From Methylobacter tundripaludum SV96 (GTDB taxonomy: Bacteria; Pseudomonadota; Gammaproteobacteria; Methylococcales; Methylomonadaceae): DNA of 64,000 bases. Within the stretch, counting starts at the first letter, position 1, and the number at the start of each line of letters is the position of its first letter. Below the pieces are notes generated by a model, which was not told the DNA's origin, made no database searches, and worked only from the letters and a program-made list of their open reading frames with translations. The translations under genes and the position numbers were made by a program. The stretch is taken from the NCBI RefSeq assembly GCF_000190755.2, contig NZ_JH109152.1, positions 1,719,774-1,783,773 of the forward strand, in the 5' to 3' direction. This document shows positions 17,639 through 25,679 of this stretch, piece after piece.

Positions 17639-20029
17639 TCAATATTTGATAGTAATACCGACAAAGGCTGAGCGCCCCATGCCGGCTATGTTTCTCCCCC
17701 AAGGCACGGTGACATTTGCCGCCGCCGTTGGGTTCATGCCGTAACGGTCGCCTAGATAAGCCCCGGCCAGCGGCTGGTAATACTGTTTGTCCAGTACGTT
17801 ATCCAAGCCGACATCCAAACGCACTTTGCCCCATTCGTAGCCGGTTCTGGCATTCAGCAGAACGTAGGACGGCGTTTGGGTTTCGTTGCGGATTGCCTGA
17901 ACATCGCTTTTGCTATCGACGAACTGCATTTCCAGCGCACTTTGCCAGTTGCTCAAGCGATGATCCAGGCTGAGTTTCATGTTGAACGGCATCATGTGGT
18001 AGAGATTGCCGCCATCCATACGTTCTCCCCGCACGTAACTCATCGTGGTATGCGTGGCGAATTCTCCCAGCTTTTTGTCCTTATACAGCTGGGCTCGGCC
18101 TGAGACATCGGCGCCCCACAGCCGTGCATCGTGATTGGCGTATTGCAAATAGACAAAGCTGTTGGTTGCGGTTTGAGGGGTTGCTTTACAACCACTGGCA
18201 GCAGCTGTCGATGTACTCCGGCAACGATCCGCATCAATGAAATTATTCACATAGGTGAAATAGGGCGTGGCGCTGAATTCCCAAAGACTGCTTTTCGGTT
18301 CGTGAAACGCCGCGGTAAAACTGACGGTATGCGCGGTTTCTTCGGTCAAATCCATGTTGCCGATATAGCCGTTGCCATCGCCATGCCAGCCAATCATCGC
18401 CATGTCCATATTGCGCGCTCCCCAAGTGTAGCGTTCGTACAGATTGGGCGCACGGTTTTTGCGCGCATAGCCCAATTCATACTGGCTCAGATCGTTGGGG
18501 GTATACTGCACCAATGCCGTGACATCGAAGGTATCGTTATTACGCTTGTGATCGCGTGCATTGAATGCATTGGCTGCATTCAAATCGGTTCGAGCGCCGG
18601 CTGCATCAGGCGCCGCTATGCTAGTGCCTAAGAGGTTGGGATTGTAAGGCTGGACATTGCCGGTATCGGTGCTGGTGTGATCGTAACGCAAGCCCAGCTG
18701 GCTTTTCCACTGCGCTGTCCAGTTGGCTTCCCATTCCCCGAAGAAACCGATCCGTTCCCGCTCGCCATTATTGATGTTGATGTAGGTTTCCGGCGCCATC
18801 ATCCAATAAGCGCCGGGCGGGGTTGGCCCTGTAAGATTGCTATGCACCGCCGGCCAAAAATCATTGAGACGGTTGTTGTGATACTCGTTACCGATACGGA
18901 AGGTATCTCGCTCAGAAAAAGGTATTTCCGCCTGGATTTTGTAACCCAGGTTACGGCCACGGGTCTCCATCGGCATTTGATCGTTAGGCGGCGCAAAGCC
19001 TCCTCCGGTAACTGAGCCGTCCAGGAACTGCTTATGCTTGTCCTGACCCATATCCATGCTGTGCTGGGTACTTTCAATATAAAACTTGCTCTCCAAGTTA
19101 CCCCAGTCGAATGTGCCTTTGTGCAGGATATTGCCAAAGATGCTGTCGTTGTTGGTCAAGTCCATCCGTTGGTTCGGGAAGCCTTGGAAAGGCATGTGCT
19201 GTTGACCGCCTCGGATCACCACGAGATGGTCGTCAGTTTTGAACGACAAGGCTGCCGAGTGGTTTTGATTCTCGTAAGCGCTGGATTGTACGGCTTGGCC
19301 GTTGCCGTCTCTGTAATTCCTGCTTTCGGTATGCGAGCCGGCATACTCCAGCCGCACGTTCCGGTTGGCCACACCGGCGGCGATACTGCCGCCAAACGCA
19401 TCGCCGTTGCTACGGTAAAACGATGACGCGCTGCCATCCAGTAAAATATCCTTGCCTGGCTCGGCAAACACTGGATCAGGCGTTTGTATCGAGATTGTTC
19501 CGCCGATACTGTCGCCCCCCAAACTCACCGGTGTTACCCCGGACAAAATGGTGATCTTACCGATATTGCTGCGGTCGATATAAGACAGTGGCGGGTTCAT
19601 GTGGTTGGCACAGGCCGAGGTCAGGGTCATACCGTTGATGTCGATTTTGACACGGTCGTCGTTCAGGCCGTGAATCACAGGAAGGCTGGACACACCGCCC
19701 GCACCGTATAAGCTGACGCCCGGCGTATCTTCCAGTAATTTGGCGGTATCGCTGATCGCCGCGCGTTTACTGTCGAGAATATCGGCCTCCATTTCGGAAG
19801 TGCCCAAATTTTTCATGCTAGGGAACTTGCCGGTGACGATCAGTTTTTCTAATACGACGGCGTTTTGTTCCGTGGGTTGATCCTGAGGATTTTCGGCCGC
19901 CATTACCGAAGTCGCCAGGCACAACGGCAACACGCCGATAATTCCGCCATAACGGGCTTGCGCGCTAACTGCATTGGCAATGGGCTTAAGAGGAAAGCAG
20001 GGATGAGTGAACGAATTGAAGGCTTTCAT
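17639..20029 (-). CDS. TonB-dependent copper receptor (OprC/NosA-like)
   Basis: The 796-residue protein has a long signal peptide ending near LATSVMAAENPQ, a plug domain (AKLLEDTPGVSLYGAGGVSS; PVIHGLNDDRVKIDINGM; ITILSGVTPVSLGGDSIGG) and a barrel ending FVGITIKY. The plug contains TSACANHMNPPLSY near residue 140; OprC of Pseudomonas binds copper through a CxxxM motif at this place. His/Met-rich loops follow (STQHSMDMGQDKHKQF; PPNDQMPMETRG). It should import copper across the outer membrane with TonB energy. The HMA-TauE and His/Met-rich genes upstream on the same strand fit a copper role. About 120 bp upstream is AT-rich and may hold the promoter. Confidence 0.88.
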   Translation of the reverse strand: MKAFNSFTHPCFPLKPIANAVSAQARYGGIIGVLPLCLATSVMAAENPQDQPTEQNAVVLEKLIVTGKFPSMKNLGTSEMEADILDSKRAAISDTAKLLEDTPGVSLYGAGGVSSLPVIHGLNDDRVKIDINGMTLTSACANHMNPPLSYIDRSNIGKITILSGVTPVSLGGDSIGGTISIQTPDPVFAEPGKDILLDGSASSFYRSNGDAFGGSIAAGVANRNVRLEYAGSHTESRNYRDGNGQAVQSSAYENQNHSAALSFKTDDHLVVIRGGQQHMPFQGFPNQRMDLTNNDSIFGNILHKGTFDWGNLESKFYIESTQHSMDMGQDKHKQFLDGSVTGGGFAPPNDQMPMETRGRNLGYKIQAEIPFSERDTFRIGNEYHNNRLNDFWPAVHSNLTGPTPPGAYWMMAPETYININNGERERIGFFGEWEANWTAQWKSQLGLRYDHTSTDTGNVQPYNPNLLGTSIAAPDAAGARTDLNAANAFNARDHKRNNDTFDVTALVQYTPNDLSQYELGYARKNRAPNLYERYTWGARNMDMAMIGWHGDGNGYIGNMDLTEETAHTVSFTAAFHEPKSSLWEFSATPYFTYVNNFIDADRCRSTSTAAASGCKATPQTATNSFVYLQYANHDARLWGADVSGRAQLYKDKKLGEFATHTTMSYVRGERMDGGNLYHMMPFNMKLSLDHRLSNWQSALEMQFVDSKSDVQAIRNETQTPSYVLLNARTGYEWGKVRLDVGLDNVLDKQYYQPLAGAYLGDRYGMNPTAAANVTVPWGRNIAGMGRSAFVGITIKY

Positions 20030-20267
20030 TTTTTATTTTTTATAAAGTTGGAAAAAAGAGCTGGAAAATTCCAGGGGCCAAGGAAAGTTAACGCAAAAAT
20101 CATACCGAATTGTAAGATGTTATAATATTAGAGAATAATAATTAACTTATAGCTCTGAATAAAAAAACTATGTTATTTAGCGCACTTTATTGCGTTAAAT
20201 GCCGAGCTTTATTCTTTATTAAGGAATAAGCATGAAATAATTTGAACAACTCGCGCCGTAAGTTTTC

Positions 20268-20300
20268 AGCCGGAGTGCAAGCTTTGCTTGCACTCCGGCT
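20268..20300. repeat. Perfect 15-bp inverted repeat
   Basis: The arms AGCCGGAGTGCAAGC and GCTTGCACTCCGGCT are perfect complements around TTT. No run of T follows on either strand, so it is not a clear terminator. It is the only structured feature in the gap 20030-20452, between the copper receptor and the HMA-TauE gene. Confidence 0.7.
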
Positions 20301-20452
20301 ATTGGCAACTTGCTCAAGTTATTTTGTGCATGTTCCTAAGCGCGACGAGAGATGGTTATTCTGGAACCGGCCTGAATTTCAGCTAATACACAGCAAAGAT
20401 CAGGACAATAAACGATACGATCAACCAGGAGATAGAACGGAGGGATAATTTT

Positions 20453-21505
20453 TTATAAGTGAATACTGGAAAACCCATGGATCAGCGATTGAAAATCATA
20501 CCCTGAACCGGTCAACTTCAACCCTCGGTTGAACATCATCAAACCCAGGGCGATGACGATGACACCGGATAAGGCGATCAGCCGTTGGCTGACCTTGTGG
20601 GAGATCAAGCTGGTCATCGCCCCGAAACTCAACAAGACCGGCAAGGTTCCGGTACCAAAGACAAATAACATCTTGGCGCCTTCCACTATGCTGCCAGTCC
20701 CCGCCGCCAGCACATAGATAGCTTGCAAGGGACCGCAACCGATCATTAAACCGGTCAACAAACCAATCACAAATGGATTGCTGGTTTTTCCGGACTTAAC
20801 AAAAACGAACCGTGACAGGAAAGACGGCATACGTAGGCTGAACATCCTGAAAAACCGGAAGTGAGTGAGATTGTTCAACCCGAACAGAATCAGGAATACA
20901 CCCGCTACGAGTTGGGCAATGCCTCGCAGATACGGCGTAAAGGTCACGATCGATCCCAGCAATCCAAATGCCGCTCCCATGGCGGTATAGGATAGCGTTT
21001 TGCCGATACCGTACTTCAGATGGGCCATTACATAGGAAGGGCTTGTTTGCTCGGATTCCCGTGCTGTATAACCAATCACGAAGCCGCCGCACATGCCGAT
21101 GCAATGAAATCCAGTCAATAGGCCGGTGACGAACAGCAACCCGTAACTGACACCCTGCTCGAAACGAGGTATATGGGGCCGACCTTGGGTGAGCAGTGCG
21201 CCGACCACAAGAAGTGCGGCTATCCCGGCCAAACCCAAAGACACTATGAAAACTGTCTTCAGTTTTTCCCGCCTGGGTTCAGGCGAAGACATCGGTGCGC
21301 AGGCGTAGCCTTTGTCCTCGATGGCCTGGAAAATCTTAGCAAGACTCGTCTTTGAATCTTCCCAGGTAACCTTGACCTTTTCCTTGGCAAAATCTGCTCG
21401 CACGGAGCGTATGCCCTCGAGTTCATTGACCGCCGATTCGATCGCGGCTTCACAGCCGCGACAGTGCATTCCTGTTACGCTAAATGTTCGGGTCTGAAGG
21501 GGCAT
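20453..21505 (-). CDS. HMA domain fused to TauE/UreH-like membrane protein
   Basis: Residues 1-70 are a heavy-metal-associated domain with the CxxC site in FSVTGMHCRGCEAAIE. After a linker, residues 85-350 form a membrane part with about seven helices and the motif GFHCIGMCGGFVIGYTARE, typical of the UreH_2/sulfite exporter-like family linked to copper delivery for cytochrome oxidase assembly. A Cu(I)-handling role at the inner membrane is inferred from the HMA site and from the copper receptor downstream and His/Met-rich protein upstream. The direction of transport is not known. The N-terminal start MPLQTRTFSV is the only good one. Confidence 0.85.
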   Translation of the reverse strand: MPLQTRTFSVTGMHCRGCEAAIESAVNELEGIRSVRADFAKEKVKVTWEDSKTSLAKIFQAIEDKGYACAPMSSPEPRREKLKTVFIVSLGLAGIAALLVVGALLTQGRPHIPRFEQGVSYGLLFVTGLLTGFHCIGMCGGFVIGYTARESEQTSPSYVMAHLKYGIGKTLSYTAMGAAFGLLGSIVTFTPYLRGIAQLVAGVFLILFGLNNLTHFRFFRMFSLRMPSFLSRFVFVKSGKTSNPFVIGLLTGLMIGCGPLQAIYVLAAGTGSIVEGAKMLFVFGTGTLPVLLSFGAMTSLISHKVSQRLIALSGVIVIALGLMMFNRGLKLTGSGYDFQSLIHGFSSIHL

Positions 21506-21526
21506 GAATTTCCTGAGGCGGTTAGA

Positions 21527-22072
21527 TTATTGCTTGTGCATGTCATGCATATCATGCATGGCGCCGTGAGCATGTCCTGGTACGGCATCCGGGCCGTGAT
21601 CTGCCAGTTGGGCATCGAACCAGCGATGAATGGCATTGAGCACGCCGGGTTCCTTCGAAGAGTAAGTAATCTCGGCGCCAGTCTCAAGCTCTTTATATTC
21701 AACGCGCAGCTGTCCAGGTTCGGCCTTGCGCAATTCCGCCAGGCCGGGCATATCCTGACCGTGGATTTTCGCCGGATTAGAGAAGTCTCCACGGGTAAAC
21801 TCCTGTGCAATCTTGCTGAGATGTTGACGGATCAATTCGACTTGTTGCGTATTGGGCGGGTTTCTGACGATAACCTGTTGTAAGCCGCCAGCCTCTGTTT
21901 TATTAAAAATGTGTTGGGTTTGTTTAAGATCGAAAGGCATGACGTGCATACCGCGCTGGGTAACTTCTTTCAAACGCTCGGGACTCGCTGTTTGCGCAAG
22001 AACCGGTTGGGTTAGCGTTAATCCGATTATAACGCTGGCGAAGATGGAAAGTGGCTGGCTAGGGAATAACAT
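21527..22072 (-). CDS. Periplasmic His/Met-rich protein, probable copper binder
   Basis: The 181-residue protein has a signal peptide (FASVIIGLTLTQPVLAQ), a globular middle (MPFDLKQTQHIFNKTEAGGL; QVELIRQHLSKIAQEFTRGD; GAEITYSSKEPGVLNAIHRW) and a tail rich in His and Met (GHAHGAMHDMHDMHKQ). Homologues are widespread and often carry an unhelpful enzyme name; no enzymatic motif is visible. The tail and the gene order argue for binding Cu(I)/Cu(II) in the periplasm. It lies 21 bases upstream of the HMA-TauE gene, so the two are probably cotranscribed. Confidence 0.75.
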   Translation of the reverse strand: MLFPSQPLSIFASVIIGLTLTQPVLAQTASPERLKEVTQRGMHVMPFDLKQTQHIFNKTEAGGLQQVIVRNPPNTQQVELIRQHLSKIAQEFTRGDFSNPAKIHGQDMPGLAELRKAEPGQLRVEYKELETGAEITYSSKEPGVLNAIHRWFDAQLADHGPDAVPGHAHGAMHDMHDMHKQ

Positions 22073-22457
22073 GGAAGAATCTCCTATAGAAATTTAGATA
22101 TGTTCTTATTCGAACTGGCATATTAGAACATAGTAATATAAATGAAGCTTTTTCACCAACCAGACTTCTAAGCAACATGCATAAATTAATTTAAGCTATT
22201 ACCATAAAAGACATGAAGACTTAAGGCTGAGTATCAATGGTGGAGGCGCTACGCTTATCCACCCTGCGACAATTGCCTTTTAAAGCTTAACTTAATGGCA
22301 GTGACGCTCCGGCGCCCATCTTTAACACGAAGTCTCACCTCCCTGAGCCTGGGTTCCGGCATCCCAGCAGGAACAACGGTCTCTCATAAATACGTGTGTA
22401 TAAGCCGACAAGAGACTGTCCTGAAAGGGCCGTAGGGTGCGGTGAGAACAAAGCATG

Positions 22458-22509
22458 GGGTCAGGCCTTACGTTTTGACACCTCTAGTGTAAATTGTAAG
22501 GCCTGACCC
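22458..22509. repeat. 14-bp inverted repeat (REPIN-like)
   Basis: GGGTCAGGCCTTAC at 22458-22471 is the exact complement of GTAAGGCCTGACCC at 22496-22509; the 24-bp interior holds ACAC...GTGT. A GGTCAGG-type palindrome is typical of elements spread by REP-associated transposases. The truncated kinase tail begins 11 bases after the right arm, so this repeat sits at the junction. The rest of 22073-22457 shows no gene, only scattered repeat pieces. Confidence 0.75.
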
Positions 22510-22511
22510 GA

Positions 22512-22712
22512 ATGGCACTACCGCCTGCCGCAGAGATGCAGGAATTGCACCGACTGGCGCTAACCGGCAACATGCGCGACATCTTGCAGTATGCTGAGCA
22601 CATTGCCGGAATCGACCCCAGCTATCAAGCTTTCGCTACGTACTTGCGTCAGTTGGCCAATGGCTACCAATCGAAGGCCATTCTGGCTTTTGCCGAAGCG
22701 CATTTACCATGA
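22512..22712 (+). pseudogene. Second copy of the hybrid kinase C-terminal tail
   Basis: Sixty-six codons repeat the last residues of the kinase at 14184-16766: ALPPAAEMQELHRLALTGNM, then MRDILQYAEHIAGIDPSYQ and NGYQSKAILAFAEAHLP. Most of the differences in the DNA are at third positions (such as CTG/CTA, AAC/AAT). No kinase sequence precedes it, so it is a relic of a duplication or of a deleted paralogue. Whether the ATG at 22512 is ever used is unknown. Confidence 0.85.
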
Positions 22713-22813
22713 CACCAACAAATACTCGCCGTTTGTCCGAAATTTACTTTATTTTTACTCCGCCAAATTTGCGATAATGCACAGTCATTTTATTTACAAA
22801 GGTTCCGTTGCAC

Positions 22814-23722
22814 ATGTGGTTTAAAAATCTGAGCATTTTTCGTCTTACTGAAGATTTCACTTTGGCTCCAGCAGACCTGGAACTAAAACTTGAACAAATG
22901 GCTTTTCGCCCCTGCGGCAGTCATGAAGAATTTACTTTCGGCTGGACTTCACCGCTGGGAAAATCGTCCGAACAGCTGGTGCATAGCGCGAACGGCTTTT
23001 TGATGCTGTGCGGAAAAAAAGAAGAACGTGTCCTGCCCGCGTCCGTCGTCAATGAAATGATGCAGGACAAGATTCTTGAAACCGAAGAACAGCAAGGCCG
23101 TAAATTATCCAAAAAAGAACGCACCGCGATCAAGGACGAGTTGATCTTTGAGTTGTTGCCCAGAGCCTTCACCTTCTCAAACAAGACTTACGCTTATATC
23201 GACCCTAAAGGCGGCTGGCTGATTGTCGATGCGGCTTCGGCCAAAAAAGCCGAAGATTTGCTGAGCAGTTTGCGCAAATGCCTGGGTTCGTTACCGGCCG
23301 TTCCGCTTAATACCATCGAAAAACCGGTCAAAGTCATGACCGAGTGGCTGGTCAATAATCAAGCGCCGGACGACATCACTATCGAAGACGAATGCGAATT
23401 GCGCTCACCTGAAGAGGAAGGCGGCATTATCCGTTGCAAGCGCCATGACCTGAGTCTGCCGGAAATCAAGAACCATCTGGATACCGGCAAAGAAGTCATC
23501 AAACTGGCGGTAAATTGGGCTGATCGTATTTCTTTCATTATCGATGAAAATCTGGCCGTTAAACGCCTTAAGTTTCTTGACCTGATTCAGGATCAGGTGT
23601 CCGACATTAATACCGACTCTGAAGCAGAGCAGTTTGATGTGGATTTCTCGATTATGTCGCTGGAACTGGCCAATTTCCTGCCGCGTTTGCTGGAGCTGTT
23701 CGGCGGCGAGAATAAGGCGTAA
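22814..23722 (+). CDS. rdgC: Recombination-associated protein RdgC
   Basis: The protein has 302 residues and matches RdgC along its length: MWFKNLSIFRLTEDFTLAP, FRPCGSHEEFTFGWTSPLG, LPASVVNEMMQDKILETEEQ, KKERTAIKDELIFELLPRAF and the C-terminal FDVDFSIMSLELANFLPRLL. RdgC forms a DNA-encircling ring dimer that limits RecA loading. The ATG at 22814 matches the family start; the upstream in-frame TTG is not needed. It is monocistronic. Confidence 0.95.
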   Translation: MWFKNLSIFRLTEDFTLAPADLELKLEQMAFRPCGSHEEFTFGWTSPLGKSSEQLVHSANGFLMLCGKKEERVLPASVVNEMMQDKILETEEQQGRKLSKKERTAIKDELIFELLPRAFTFSNKTYAYIDPKGGWLIVDAASAKKAEDLLSSLRKCLGSLPAVPLNTIEKPVKVMTEWLVNNQAPDDITIEDECELRSPEEEGGIIRCKRHDLSLPEIKNHLDTGKEVIKLAVNWADRISFIIDENLAVKRLKFLDLIQDQVSDINTDSEAEQFDVDFSIMSLELANFLPRLLELFGGENKA

Positions 23723-23770
23723 TCGTAATTTCTGATTGATAATCAGATAACTAATTAAAAGATTATCGCC

Positions 23771-23935
23771 ACGAAGGCCCGAAGGACACGAAGAAATACA
23801 ACTTCGTGTCCTTCGGGCCTCGGCAATTGCTCCTGCATTACCCTACCTCCTGCATAACCCACAGGGATGTGGGGAATGCAGATTTTGCAGGAGCAAAAAT
23901 CTGTCCTTGCAGTCGTTCGTGGTGAATAAAAGAAG
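23771..23935. repeat. Repeat array C: long hairpin plus covarying NGGA hairpins
   Basis: A 19-bp perfect stem (23775-23793 with 23802-23820, starting AGGCCCGAAGG) opens the array. Then come 23822-23842 (minus strand arms GGTAATGC / GCAATTGCC, loop AGGA, one bulged A, preceded by GTAG), 23858-23873 (CCCACA / TGTGGG around GGGA) and 23879-23903 (CAGATTTTGC / GCAAAAATCTG around AGGA, one bulged base). The array ends AGTCGTTCGTGGTGAAT, like array B. No gene lies in 23723-24064. Confidence 0.85.
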
Positions 23936-24064
23936 CTTTTTTTCACGTCCAAGACTAATTAACGCACATACCTCCGGGTTTTATGGGGCTTGCAGTGAAA
24001 CTTTGATTGCGCTTACACTGCGGTTTCAGGTTTTAACAATCCGTGAACTCGCAAGGAGATTCCC

Positions 24065-24529
24065 ATGTTAGAAAAACACCAAAAAGCCCCCCTGTTCAGC
24101 TCAAAAAATCAATTTAATGAAACGGTTAATTTGTCCGACTACTTAGGGAAAAAGAATGTCGTGTTGTATTTTTATCCCAAGGATGACACGCCGGGCTGCA
24201 CCATAGAAGCCAACCAATTCACCCAGCTCGCCGGGGAATTTGCCAAGGCAGATACCGTGATTATCGGTGTGAGCAAGGATTCTTGCGCCAGTCATACCGA
24301 TTTCATTAAGAAATTCGACCTGAAAGTGGATTTACTGGCCGACGTCGATGGCGAACTTTGTGAAAGTTATGGCGTATGGCAGGAACGGGAAAAAAATGGC
24401 GTTAAAAGCATGGCGATTCTTCGTTCCACCTTCCTTATTAATAAAGAAGGCGTATTGGTCGATGCCGCGTATGGCGTCACGCCCGAGGGACATGCCCAGG
24501 ACGTATTGGACAAAGTAAAACACTTGTAA
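24065..24529 (+). CDS. bcp: Thioredoxin-dependent peroxiredoxin (Bcp/PrxQ)
   Basis: The 154-residue cytoplasmic enzyme reduces hydroperoxides. The peroxidatic Cys lies in FYPKDDTPGCTIEANQF; the resolving Cys expected five residues later is Asn (C-TIEA-N), so this is a one-Cys-type PrxQ or uses another Cys, such as that in DSCASH. Other family sequence includes VIIGVSKDS, FDLKVDLLADVDGELCESYG and STFLINKEG. AAGGAG precedes the ATG. The gene is followed 26 bases later by a VOC-family gene. Confidence 0.92.
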   Translation: MLEKHQKAPLFSSKNQFNETVNLSDYLGKKNVVLYFYPKDDTPGCTIEANQFTQLAGEFAKADTVIIGVSKDSCASHTDFIKKFDLKVDLLADVDGELCESYGVWQEREKNGVKSMAILRSTFLINKEGVLVDAAYGVTPEGHAQDVLDKVKHL

Positions 24530-24555
24530 TTCAAATAGATTTTCCAGATAGCCTA

Positions 24556-24930
24556 ATGCCAAATTTTAATTTTACCCTGCATCATGCCAGTCTCATTGTT
24601 GCTGATACCGTCGCTTCGCTGACATTTTATTGCGATGTGCTCGGCATGCAACAAACCGACCGGCCCGATCTGGGCTTTCCGGGCGCATGGTTGCAGTTGG
24701 GCGCGCAGCAGATTCATTTGCTGGAACTGGAAAATCCCGACCCGGCAACCGGCCGCCCCGAGCACGGCGGTCGTGACCGACATATCGCCTTAAGTGTGCA
24801 GGAACTGGCGCCGGTTCGGGAGGTACTGGATAAAAACGGTATCGCCTACACCTTGAGCAAGTCGGGTCGACAAGCGCTGTTTTGCCGTGATCCGGACGGA
24901 AATGCGCTGGAGATTCTCCAGCGGGCATAA
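24556..24930 (+). CDS. VOC-superfamily (glyoxalase/bleomycin resistance-like) protein
   Basis: The 124 residues form the two beta-alpha-beta-beta-beta modules of the VOC fold: LHHASLIVADTVASLTFYCD and VLGMQQTDRPDLGFPGAWLQ, then GGRDRHIALSV and the metal-site end FCRDPDGNALEILQ. Likely metal ligands are His (HHASLIV), His of QQIHLLEL, His of RHIAL and Glu of ALEIL. The substrate is unknown. The gene follows bcp and may be cotranscribed with it. Confidence 0.85.
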   Translation: MPNFNFTLHHASLIVADTVASLTFYCDVLGMQQTDRPDLGFPGAWLQLGAQQIHLLELENPDPATGRPEHGGRDRHIALSVQELAPVREVLDKNGIAYTLSKSGRQALFCRDPDGNALEILQRA

Positions 24931-24936
24931 ATTTGA

Positions 24937-25212
24937 TTATGCTTTTTTCTTGTACACTACGTTGTATATCTTGAAAAACAGTATCGACGCGGCCAGCAGC
25001 AGTGTTATTGCATTTGCAAAAATAATGGCCTTATCATCAAGATAAATCCCGTAAATAAGCCAACACAATACGCCCAGCGTAAAGGTGCTGTACATGCCCA
25101 AAGAAAGGGATTCGGTATCTTTGGTTTTTATCGTCAATATTGCCTGAGGTACAAAGGAGGCGGTAGTGAGTGTCGCGGCTAAATAGCCGATAATTTCAGG
25201 GGCGATTGTCAT
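24937..25212 (-). CDS. SemiSWEET (PQ-loop) small sugar transporter
   Basis: The 91-residue form starts at ATG 25212 (MTIAPEIIGYLAATLTTASF) and has three helices with the PQ motif in FVPQAILTIKTKDTESLSLG, then GVLCWLIYGIYLDDKAIIFA. SemiSWEETs dimerise to move sugars across the inner membrane; the substrate is unknown. A longer start (GTG 25233) overlaps the stop of the upstream DUF1289 gene. Neither start has a clear ribosome site. Confidence 0.85.
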   Translation of the reverse strand: MTIAPEIIGYLAATLTTASFVPQAILTIKTKDTESLSLGMYSTFTLGVLCWLIYGIYLDDKAIIFANAITLLLAASILFFKIYNVVYKKKA

Positions 25213-25232
25213 AGGTGTTTTGGCTAACTCCA

Positions 25233-25448
25233 CTATTTTTTTGCAGCGGATTTCTTTAGTTTTTTAAGTATGCTCTGTCCGATAGCGTTTGCAAAATCCT
25301 CAATATTTTCATAACCCTGCGTTTGGGCAAAATCCACTGCCGCCATGACCAGCTTTTTAGTTTCGGCTATTTCTTCGTGCGTTCGGCCGCACCCTTCGCA
25401 ACGAGTTCCTTCGTAAGTGCAGTTATCAGTACATGGATTAAATTTCAT
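25233..25448 (-). CDS. DUF1289-type small Cys-rich protein
   Basis: The 71-residue protein has four Cys in FNPCTDNCTYEGTRCEGCGR, followed by THEEIAETK as in DUF1289 proteins, a possible metal or Fe-S site. The C-terminus is lysine-rich (KKLKKSAAKK). The function is unknown. The stop touches the SemiSWEET frame, so the two are probably cotranscribed. Confidence 0.75.
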   Translation of the reverse strand: MKFNPCTDNCTYEGTRCEGCGRTHEEIAETKKLVMAAVDFAQTQGYENIEDFANAIGQSILKKLKKSAAKK

Positions 25449-25679
25449 AGTATTTTCTCAGTATTTATTAATGTTTTTTTGTCTTGCTCATTTTTAAAGC
25501 CACGAACGTTGTCAAGATAGGCTCCGGCAAGCTCTACGACACTCCATCCCTGGCTTTATGCAGGTAAAGGATGGAGGATAGCGGGAATACATAATATCCC
25601 CCGTTTGTGTTATCCCGAGAGCGATTTTATCACATCTATCCTTGTCAATAATCAAACCAGGAGATAGCGTTTGCCCGTT

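Noticed and set aside
20268-20300. 15-bp inverted repeat as a terminator
   Set aside because: Very strong stem but no T run on either strand, so I list it only as a repeat.
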